Source: Stenotrophomonas nitritireducens (GTDB lineage Bacteria; Pseudomonadota; Gammaproteobacteria; Xanthomonadales; Xanthomonadaceae). From it: 64,000 bases of DNA. The first letter of the stretch is position 1, and each line of letters begins with the position of its first letter. The translations under genes were made by a program, and so were the position numbers. The stretch covers positions 1,364,001-1,428,000 of the forward strand of contig NZ_CP016756.1 of NCBI RefSeq assembly GCF_001700965.1, written 5' to 3'. The notes beneath the pieces are model-generated. The model was given only the letters and a program-made list of their open reading frames with translations. It searched no databases and had not been told where the DNA came from. Below, in pieces: positions 54,359 through 61,939 of the stretch.

Positions 54359-57076
54359 ATGCATCGCAAGACAATGCTTTCGGCAGCCATCGTCAGCTGC
54401 CTCGCCTTCAGCGCACACGCGCAGGAAGCCGCAAAAACCGCCACCGACCTGGACACCGTGACCGTTACCGGCATCCGTGGCTCGATGGAAAAATCGCTGG
54501 ACACCAAGCGCGAAGCCAATGCCCGCGTTGAAGTGGTCACTGCTGAAGACGTCGGCAAGCTGCCGGCGCACAACGTTGCCGACACCCTGCAGCGCCTGCC
54601 AGGCGTCAACATCAGCTCGTCCTCGGCCGATGAAGGCGGCTTCGACGAAGCCGACCGCGTCAGCCTGCGCGGCACCAGCCCGAGCCTGACCCAGACCCTG
54701 ATCAACGGCCACACTGTTGGTTCCGCTGACTGGTTCGTTCTGTCCCAGGCTGGCAATGTCGGCCGCAGCGTCAGCTACTCGCTGCTGCCGTCGGAGCTGG
54801 TCAGCTCGGTGGAAGTGAATAAGTCCTCGCAGGCCAAGCTGATGGACGGTGGCACTACCGGCACCATCAACATCATCACCCGCAAGCCGCTGGAGTTCTC
54901 CAAGCAGTTCACCGCCGAAGCCTCCATCGGTGCAGTGCGCTCGGACCAGGCCAAATCCAACGACCCGCAGCTGTCTGCCCTGTTCAACTACAAGAACGAC
55001 GACGGCACCTTCGGCGTGATGGTGCAGGGCTTCAGCCAGAAGCGCGAGCTGCGCCGTGAAGCCCAGGAATTCCCGGGCGGCTGGTTCAAGCTGGGCCGCA
55101 ACAACGATGGCACCATCAACGCCCTGGGCCAGAGCAATCCCGACCTGGTCGACGTGTGGGCCCCGAGCCTGCTCGGCTCGACGCTGTTTGAACAGACCCG
55201 CGAGCGCAAAGGCGGCCTGGTCGAGATCCAGTTCAAGCCCAGCGACGACCTGACCTTGGGCGTGAGCGGCTTCAGCTCCAAGCTCGACGCCAACAACTAC
55301 AACCGCAACTTCATGCTGTGGGGCGGCAACTTCGCCAATTCGCAGGCGCCGCAGCCCGGTTACGTGGTCAAGGACGGCGTGCTCACCAACGTCACCTACG
55401 CGGGCGTGCCGGGCACCAACTACGGTGTCTACGACATGATTTACCGCGAGTCGTCGGCCAAGACCAACTACATCACCTTCGACGCGGACTGGCAGATCAA
55501 TGACAGCCTGACCTCGAAGTTCCAGGCCGGCAGCACCAAGGGCGAAGGCAAGACCGCCCGCCAGTACATCGCCGAAGTCACCCTCGCCAATGGCGGCGGT
55601 GCCAGCTGGACCACCCACGGCAACGGCTCGCCAACCGACTGGAGCCTGGGCGGCGACCTGAGCCCGGCCGGCGTCACCAGCTTCGGTACCTGGGGCAACC
55701 AGCAGATCATCGCCGAGGACAAGGAGAAGTGGGCCACGCTCGACTTCAACCAGTACATGGATACCGGCATGCTGAGCTCGCTGGACTTCGGTCTGCGCTA
55801 TGCCAAGCACAGCCGTGAAGCCATGTCGCCGGAAGGCGCCAGCCCGGGCGATATCTGGTCGGAGCTGAAGAACGGTGCCACCGCCAACTACCCGAGCGGC
55901 TTCGCCAGCGGCATCGGCGGCAACTTCCCGCGCAACCTGTGGTACTACACCCCGGGCGCGCTGAAGAACGCAATCACCAACAACTCCACCTGGCTGTCCA
56001 ATGACGACGGCCCGAACGGCCGCCGCAACTACGGCTCGGAATGGAAGGTCGAAGAGAAGAACCTGGCTGCTTACATCCAGGCCAACTTCACCGGCGAGAA
56101 CTGGGCCGGTAACGTTGGTCTGCGCTATGTCAGCATCAAGCAGGACATCATGAGCTACCGCGCGGTGTCCGACATCGCCAATGCGGACGTGAGCAGCTTG
56201 TTCGCCCAGGGCCCGGGCCCGGTGTGCGGCTGGGCCTGCCCGGTGTGGGGCGGCTGGAACATCGTCAACAACAGCAACTCCGATCGCCGCCTGCTGCCCA
56301 GCGCGAACTTCAAGTTCGACCTGGCGGAAAACCTGGTGTTCCGCGTCGCCGCGTCGCAGACCCAGACCCTGCCGGACTACTCGGCACTGGGTGCCTCGGC
56401 ATCCGGCTCCGATCTGGACAAGACCGGTTCGGCCGGCAACCCGAACCTGAAGCCGGTGGTCTCCACCAACTTCGACGCCAACCTGGAGTGGTACTTCATG
56501 CCGCGCGGCCTGCTGTCGTTCGGCGCGTTCTCGATGAACATGAAGGACTACGTGGCCTACGGCACCGAGAAGCAGATGCTGTTCAGCGAGCTCACCGGCC
56601 AGCTGGAGCAGTACGAGATCTCGCTGCCGACCAACGCCAACGCGCAGGTGCAGGGCTTCGAAGTGGCGTACCAGCAGCCGATCGGCGAGAACTTCGGCAT
56701 CGACGCCAACTACACCTACTCCGATGGCAGCACGTCGCACACCTGGGCAGACGGCAGCAATGCTCTGCTCGGCAACTCGAAGGACACCTACAACGTGGGT
56801 GCCTACTTCGAGAACGACACCTTCGGTGCCCGCGTCGGTTACACCTACCGTTCGTCGTTCCTGATCGGCCTGTCCTCGGTGAATCCGTACTACCAGGATT
56901 CCTTCGGCACCGTGGCGGTCTCGCTGAACTACAAGGCCACCGATTGGCTGAGCTTCAGCCTGGACGCGCTGAACCTCAACGACCCGACCTACAAGTACTA
57001 CCAGAGCTCGACCATCCCGGTTGCGTTCTACAACAACGGTCGTCAGTACTACTTCAACGCTCGCTTCAAGTTCTGA
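54359..57076 (+). CDS. TonB-dependent outer-membrane receptor, copy 1
   Basis: The 905-residue protein has a signal peptide ending AHA, a TonB-box-like LDTVTVTGI right after it, a plug domain (VVTAEDVGKLPAHNVADTLQRLPGVN) and a large beta-barrel ending in aromatic F (NARFKF). It is of the Xanthomonas oligosaccharide-type (GIRGSMEKSLDTKR) group. From its location it probably imports chitin- or N-glycan-derived oligosaccharides or GlcNAc. A strong GAGGAGAG precedes the ATG and a T-rich terminator follows. Confidence 0.93.
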   Translation: MHRKTMLSAAIVSCLAFSAHAQEAAKTATDLDTVTVTGIRGSMEKSLDTKREANARVEVVTAEDVGKLPAHNVADTLQRLPGVNISSSSADEGGFDEADRVSLRGTSPSLTQTLINGHTVGSADWFVLSQAGNVGRSVSYSLLPSELVSSVEVNKSSQAKLMDGGTTGTINIITRKPLEFSKQFTAEASIGAVRSDQAKSNDPQLSALFNYKNDDGTFGVMVQGFSQKRELRREAQEFPGGWFKLGRNNDGTINALGQSNPDLVDVWAPSLLGSTLFEQTRERKGGLVEIQFKPSDDLTLGVSGFSSKLDANNYNRNFMLWGGNFANSQAPQPGYVVKDGVLTNVTYAGVPGTNYGVYDMIYRESSAKTNYITFDADWQINDSLTSKFQAGSTKGEGKTARQYIAEVTLANGGGASWTTHGNGSPTDWSLGGDLSPAGVTSFGTWGNQQIIAEDKEKWATLDFNQYMDTGMLSSLDFGLRYAKHSREAMSPEGASPGDIWSELKNGATANYPSGFASGIGGNFPRNLWYYTPGALKNAITNNSTWLSNDDGPNGRRNYGSEWKVEEKNLAAYIQANFTGENWAGNVGLRYVSIKQDIMSYRAVSDIANADVSSLFAQGPGPVCGWACPVWGGWNIVNNSNSDRRLLPSANFKFDLAENLVFRVAASQTQTLPDYSALGASASGSDLDKTGSAGNPNLKPVVSTNFDANLEWYFMPRGLLSFGAFSMNMKDYVAYGTEKQMLFSELTGQLEQYEISLPTNANAQVQGFEVAYQQPIGENFGIDANYTYSDGSTSHTWADGSNALLGNSKDTYNVGAYFENDTFGARVGYTYRSSFLIGLSSVNPYYQDSFGTVAVSLNYKATDWLSFSLDALNLNDPTYKYYQSSTIPVAFYNNGRQYYFNARFKF

Positions 57077-57115
57077 TCCATCCCGGCACGCACCATTGCC
57101 GGATAGCGTGACCCG

Positions 57116-57150
57116 CCGGGCCTGGATCATTCCGGGCCCGGTTTTTTTTT
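57116..57150 (+). terminator. Rho-independent terminator after first receptor
   Basis: CCGGGCC pairs with GGCCCGG over a 12-base loop and is followed by nine T residues, about 40 bases after the receptor stop. Confidence 0.9.
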
Positions 57151-57203
57151 GCGACACGTGGTGGCGGACCATGCTGGGCATGGGGTTTCGCTCCATGCTT
57201 TCT

Positions 57204-57320
57204 GTAGTGCCGAGCCATGCTCGGCAATGGTTTCGCCTTTACGCGTCCTGTAGTGCCGAGCCATGCTCGGCAATGGTTTCGTTCGGCATTGCGCGGTTGC
57301 CGAGCATGGCTCGGCACTAC
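57204..57320. repeat. SMAG-type GTAG repeats (three copies)
   Basis: Two forward copies (GTAGTGCCGAGCCATGCTCGGCAATGGTTTCG) and one reverse copy ending CACTAC lie between receptor 1 and the hexosaminidase. The remaining bases of this 336-base gap show only a partial GTGCCGAACAGC-like fragment. Confidence 0.9.
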
Positions 57321-57412
57321 AAAAGCAACACATTGCCGGGCGCTGTTCGGCACTACACAAGATCGATGCGGCAGGACACACTGCCGCCCCAGCACAGACA
57401 GGAGCTCCGCCA

Positions 57413-59722
57413 ATGACGAAGTCCTTCCACAAGCGCAGCCGCGCGCCGTGGCTCAGCAGTTGCGTGTTGCTGGGCATGTACGCCCTGCAGGTGCAGGCTG
57501 CCGATACCACCTCCGCCCCTTCGCTTATTCCCCTGCCCGCCAGCTACCAGGCTGACAGCGGCAAGGACTTCGTGTTGAGCAGCGCTGCCCGCGCCGGTGG
57601 CAACGATGACGCCGCGCGCCGCGCCGCAGCGCAGTTCGTGACCCTGCTCAAGCAGAACGGCGGCCCGACCCTGGCCGTTGCCGACAATGCCGGCAAGGCG
57701 CAGATCCGTTTCCGCCTTGATCCTTCGGCAACCAATACCGCCGAAGGCTACGCACTCAAGGTGTCCAACACCGGTATCGATATCAGTGCCGGTGATGACG
57801 TCGGCCTGTTCTACGGTGCGGTGACCGCCGCGCAGCTGCTGACCGGCAACACGCCCGGCCATGTTGCCGCTGCCACCATCGCCGATACACCGCGCTTCCC
57901 GTGGCGTGGCTTCATGCTGGACTCGGCGCGCCACTTCCAGAGCATGGACGAGATCAAGAAGCTGCTCGATGCGATGGCGCAGCACAAGCTCAACACCTTC
58001 CATTGGCATCTCACCGATGACCAGGGCTGGCGCATGGAGATCAAGCGCTACCCGAAGCTGACCGAAGTGGGCAGCTGCCGCGTGCCGCTGGGTGATGCCG
58101 GCCGCAACGCCGCCACCGGTGAAGCCCGCCAGTATTGCGGTTACTACACGCAGGAACAGATCCGCGAAATCATCGCCTACGCTGCCGAGCGCCATATCCA
58201 GGTGATCCCGGAAATCGACGTGCCCGGCCATGCCACCGCCGCCATCGTCGCCTACTCGGAACTGGGCACCACTGATCAGAAGCTGGTCATCGACAACCAG
58301 TGGGGCGTGTTCCAGAACCTGTTCAACACCGAGGAAAGCACCTTCCAGTTCCTGGAAAACGTGCTGGAAGAAGTGATTGAGATGTTCCCGTCCAAGTACG
58401 TGCATGTTGGCGGCGATGAAGCGGTCAAGGACCAGTGGATCGCCTCCAAGCGCGTGCAGGAGCGCATGCGCGAGCTGGGCGCCAAGGACGAGATGGAAAT
58501 GCAGAGCCACATCATCAAGCGCCTGGAGAAATTCCTGGAGCAGCATGATCGTCGCCTGATCGGCTGGGATGAAATCCTCGAAGGCGGCCTGCCACCGGAA
58601 GCGACGGTGATGTCCTGGCGCGGCACCGAAGGCGGGCTCAAGGCCGCCAGCGAAGGCCACGACGTGGTGATGTCGCCGGTAACGCACATGTATATGGACT
58701 ACCTGCAGACCGACTCGCCGAACGAGCCGCCGGGCCGCCCCACCACCATCACCCTGCAGAAGGCCTACGAGTTCGAGCCGGTACCGGCCGAGCTTGCCGC
58801 CGACAAGCGCTCGCATATCCTTGGCCTGCAAGCCAATATGTTCAACGAGCACACCCGCAACGACCAGAACCTGGAGCACAACCTGTTCCCGCGCCTGGCC
58901 GCAGTGGCCGAAACCGGCTGGAGCCCGCAGGACAAGCGCAACTTCAGCAACTTCCTGCAGCGCCTGCCGCAGCAGTTGCAGCGCTATCAGGCGATGAACA
59001 TCGCCTATGCAAAGACGCCGTTCCAGGTGGACATGCAGGACAAGGGCGAGCACCGCACCGGTGCAGTACAGGTGAGCCTGGTCAATCCGCTGGGCTACCC
59101 GGTGCATTACACCGTGGACGGCAGCGCCGTTACCGCCAGCTCGCCGCTGTACGCACAGCCGCTGCAGTTGAAGGTGCCGGTGCAGGTACAGACCGCTGCG
59201 TTCTTCGACGGCAAGCCGCTGGCCGCAGCCAAGACCTTCAAGCTGGACGCTGCCTCGCTGCTGGTCCGCGAGGATACCCAGCTCGGCCTGTGCCCGAACG
59301 GTGGCAAGCTGCTGCTGCGCCTGGAAGATGACGGCCCGGCCGAAGGCGAGCGCGAAGTATTCAACGTCAACATCTTCAACCCGTGCTGGTTGTGGAGTGA
59401 TGTTGATCTGTCGGATATCGCCAGCATCAAAGTGCGTGCAGGGCGCATCCCCTACAACTTCCAGCTGGCGCACGACGAGCCCTCGCGCAAGTTCGCCCCG
59501 GCGCGTACCGCCCACGGTGAAATGGAAATCCTCGCCAACTGCGAAGGTAAGCCGCTGGCCTCGGTGCCGCTGCCGGCCGAACCGGGTGCCGATGGCTTCC
59601 TGGAGCTGGATGCCAGCATCACCGCCCAGGCGAAACGCGGCGACCTGTGCGTGCGCTTCACCGGCGACACCCGCCCCACCATGTGGACGCTGGACTGGAT
59701 CAAGCTTGAGCCGGCCAAGTAA
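57413..59722 (+). CDS. Family 20 beta-N-acetylhexosaminidase
   Basis: The 769-residue protein has a signal peptide, a GH20b-type N-terminal domain, and a GH20 catalytic barrel with WRGFMLDSARHF, HWHLTDDQGWRMEIKRYP, and HVGGDEAVKDQW (Asp335-Glu336, the catalytic pair for substrate-assisted hydrolysis). A chitobiase-like C-terminal domain (VDGSAV...) follows, and a further beta-rich end. It releases terminal GlcNAc or GalNAc from glycans in the periplasm. AGGAG precedes the ATG. A tail palindrome follows the stop. Confidence 0.94.
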   Translation: MTKSFHKRSRAPWLSSCVLLGMYALQVQAADTTSAPSLIPLPASYQADSGKDFVLSSAARAGGNDDAARRAAAQFVTLLKQNGGPTLAVADNAGKAQIRFRLDPSATNTAEGYALKVSNTGIDISAGDDVGLFYGAVTAAQLLTGNTPGHVAAATIADTPRFPWRGFMLDSARHFQSMDEIKKLLDAMAQHKLNTFHWHLTDDQGWRMEIKRYPKLTEVGSCRVPLGDAGRNAATGEARQYCGYYTQEQIREIIAYAAERHIQVIPEIDVPGHATAAIVAYSELGTTDQKLVIDNQWGVFQNLFNTEESTFQFLENVLEEVIEMFPSKYVHVGGDEAVKDQWIASKRVQERMRELGAKDEMEMQSHIIKRLEKFLEQHDRRLIGWDEILEGGLPPEATVMSWRGTEGGLKAASEGHDVVMSPVTHMYMDYLQTDSPNEPPGRPTTITLQKAYEFEPVPAELAADKRSHILGLQANMFNEHTRNDQNLEHNLFPRLAAVAETGWSPQDKRNFSNFLQRLPQQLQRYQAMNIAYAKTPFQVDMQDKGEHRTGAVQVSLVNPLGYPVHYTVDGSAVTASSPLYAQPLQLKVPVQVQTAAFFDGKPLAAAKTFKLDAASLLVREDTQLGLCPNGGKLLLRLEDDGPAEGEREVFNVNIFNPCWLWSDVDLSDIASIKVRAGRIPYNFQLAHDEPSRKFAPARTAHGEMEILANCEGKPLASVPLPAEPGADGFLELDASITAQAKRGDLCVRFTGDTRPTMWTLDWIKLEPAK

Positions 59723-59749
59723 TCCGCACCACCGCAGTTGATGTACCCG

Positions 59750-59775
59750 GAAGGCCACCGCATGCGGTGGCCTTC
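59750..59775. terminator. Perfect palindrome after hexosaminidase
   Basis: GAAGGCCACCGCA and TGCGGTGGCCTTC form a fully paired 13-bp inverted repeat with no internal loop sequence, about 30 bases after the stop. It probably helps end or stabilise the message. Confidence 0.75.
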
Positions 59776-59855
59776 TGCTGTTCGGCGTTTGTAGCGGAAT
59801 TGGGGGTGTGGAGTGGTGACGTTGTGAGGTTGTGGGGCTGTGGAGATGTGCACTT

Positions 59856-60525
59856 GTGGGAGCGGTGTAAACCGCGAAGCCAAGGATGCAGCAGTTGACA
59901 AGATGCCCGGCTCGAAATCGGGTCCAAATGCAGGCCTTGGCTGCTGGCACGGATGGAGAGCCCCACAGCTTCATTGCTATCAGCTTCGCGGCTTACGCCG
60001 CTCCTACAAAGCTGGCTTGCTTACGCCAGCGCGGTGGCTTTGAGATCTGTAGGAGCGGCGTAAGCCGCGAAGCCAGGGATGTAACAGCCGACAAGATGCC
60101 CGGTTCGAAATCTGGCCCGAATGTCAGCCTTGGCTGCTGGCACAGATGGAAAGCCCCACAGCATCATTGCTATCAGCTTCGCGGCTTACGCCGCTCCTAC
60201 AAAGCTGGCTTGCTTACGCCGGCGCGGTCGCCTTGAGATCCGTAGGAGCGGCGTGAGCCGCGAAGCCAGGGATGCAATAGCTGAGGCGATGTTCGGCCCG
60301 CGATCTGATCCGAATGTAGGCCTTTGCTACTGGCATGGCTGGAGAGTCGCGCAGCTTCATTGCTTTCAGCTTCGCGGCTTACCCCGCTCCCACAAACGCT
60401 GGCTTGCTTGCGCCGCGCTCTGACCAGTTCCGGATCTGGTCCAAACGCCGGCCTTGGCTGTTGGGTACGGCTTGAGAGCCCTGAAGCGTCATTGCTGTTG
60501 GCTTCGCGGCTGACGCCGCTCCTAC
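59856..60525. repeat. Tandem array of 193-bp REP-pair units (three plus a partial)
   Basis: Units start at 59856, 60049 and 60242, exactly 193 bases apart. Each holds a forward REP (GTAGGAGCGGCGTAAGCCGCGAAGCC), a conserved core with GATGCCCGGCTCGAAATC-like and GCCTTGGCTGCTGG segments, a reverse REP, and an AAAGCTGGCTTGCTTACGCC tail. A fourth unit lacks its forward REP. The translated frames give repetitive peptides (for example CRSGVSREA and SFAAYAAPT) that are repeat artefacts, not genes. Confidence 0.93.
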
Positions 60526-60720
60526 CAGCCACCGCCGCGAGGCGGCCTGCTGTGGCTGGGCCAAACCCTGCCAAAAAATTTCACAGGACAGATCTCAACG
60601 GCTCGGATACCAGCAAATTCCCCCGTTGGATTTCATACGAAACCAAAATAACCCCTCAAATCATCAATATATGAACGTACCGGCGCCCCGACGCTGCGTG
60701 AAAATTTTTTGCAATGCATC

Positions 60721-60737
60721 TTGACATCGTTGTCACC
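60721..60737. promoter_or_regulatory. Probable NagR operator before the second sugar kinase
   Basis: TTGACATCGTTGTCACC has the same 14-base palindromic core as the site at 53168-53181 and lies 62 bases before the kinase GTG. Position and sequence match copy 1, so both kinases should be under the same regulator. Confidence 0.82.
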
Positions 60738-60798
60738 AAGCCCCGACACTCCGCATGCCGCAACGCCATCAGGTGTCGCGCATACCCAGGGGACGTAC

Positions 60799-61887
60799 GT
60801 GGTTGCCAGCCTGAATCCAACTTCCAAGCTGACCACCTCCGCATCTGCCGCGCCGTTGCTGGCCGCCGATGTGGACGGCACCCATGTGCGCATTGGCCTG
60901 GTGCAGCCCGGCCCCCATCCTGCCGCGCCGCTGCAGCTGCTGGCCTACCGCCAGTACCGCTGCGCCGACTACCCGGACCTGAGCACGATCCTTGCGCAGT
61001 TCCCGGTGGACCGCCGCGAAGTGCGCGAATGCGCCATTGCCAGTGCCGGCTATGCGCTGCCCGACGGCACCGTTATTTCCGCCAACCTGCCGTGGCCACT
61101 GTCCTGCAACCGCATCCGCGATGACCTCGGCTTTGAGGCCGTGCATCTGGTCAATGATTTCGAGGCAGTGGCGCATGCCGCCGCGCATATCGACGCTGGC
61201 CAGGCACTGCAGCTGAGCGGCCCTGCCGATGCCGCAGAAGGCCCTGTATTGATCGTCGGCCCCGGCACCGGCCTGGGCGCCGCACTGTGGATCCCCAACG
61301 GTTCGCGCTCGATGGTGCTGGCCACCGAAGCCGGACAGGCGTCGCTCAGCGCCAGTACGCCATTGGAAATGGCGGTGCTGCAGCAGATGCAGCAGGGCCG
61401 CAGCCATGTCGCCATTGAACATGCACTGTCAGGCCCCGGCTTGCTCAATCTTTACAACGCCTTGTGCGTGGTCCGCGACCGCGCCGCAGTACACCGTTCA
61501 CCCGATGCGATCAGCGCCGCCGCCTGCGATGGCAGCGACCCGCTGGCGGTGGAAACGCTGCAGCTGTTCTGCGCGACCCTCGGCTCCACCGTCGGTGACA
61601 TGGCGCTGCTGTACGGCGCACACGGCGGCATCTATCTGGCTGGCGGCATCCTGCCGAAGATCAGTCAGTTTGTTTTGAACAGCAGCTTCGCCGAGCGCTT
61701 CCTCAACAAGGGGCCGATGCGCGAGGCGCTGCAGCGCATTCCCGTGAAGCTGGTAGAGCACGGGCAACTGGGCGTCATCGGCGCCGCCAGTTGGTATCTG
61801 GGACGCAGGGAAATTGAACCCGTCGCGTCGAATTCGGCAGTACCGCAGGTGCATGGAGCTGTCTGCTCGTGCACGGGTTCCCACTGA
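60799..61887 (+). CDS. Glucokinase-family sugar kinase, copy 2
   Basis: The 362-residue protein is a close paralog of the kinase at 53249, with LLAADVDGTHVRIGLV (Asp in place of one Gly in the first loop), HLVNDFEAVAHA, IVGPGTGLGAALW and GIYLAGGILPKI. It has an extra 28-residue C-terminal tail (after WYLGRRE) not present in copy 1. The GTG start with CAGGGGA upstream mirrors copy 1; an in-frame upstream extension runs over the operator and is not coding. It precedes the second TonB receptor by 52 bases. Confidence 0.88.
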   Translation: MVASLNPTSKLTTSASAAPLLAADVDGTHVRIGLVQPGPHPAAPLQLLAYRQYRCADYPDLSTILAQFPVDRREVRECAIASAGYALPDGTVISANLPWPLSCNRIRDDLGFEAVHLVNDFEAVAHAAAHIDAGQALQLSGPADAAEGPVLIVGPGTGLGAALWIPNGSRSMVLATEAGQASLSASTPLEMAVLQQMQQGRSHVAIEHALSGPGLLNLYNALCVVRDRAAVHRSPDAISAAACDGSDPLAVETLQLFCATLGSTVGDMALLYGAHGGIYLAGGILPKISQFVLNSSFAERFLNKGPMREALQRIPVKLVEHGQLGVIGAASWYLGRREIEPVASNSAVPQVHGAVCSCTGSH

Positions 61888-61939
61888 AGAAAAAACCGGC
61901 CAAGTCCGCCGGCATCCATCAATGATGAGGAGAGACATC

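Noticed and set aside
53792..57196. Minus-strand 1134-codon open frame opposite the first kinase and TonB receptor
   Set aside because: High-GC antisense frame with Val/Gly/Arg-rich content and no motif; the plus-strand receptor is strongly supported.
57353..59974. Minus-strand 873-codon open frame opposite the hexosaminidase
   Set aside because: Antisense shadow; catalytic GH20 motifs are on the plus strand.
59840..60674. Several overlapping frames with repeated CRSGVSREA and SFAAYAAPT peptides
   Set aside because: These are translations of the GTAGGAGC REP elements on both strands; such frames are spurious wherever the REP occurs.
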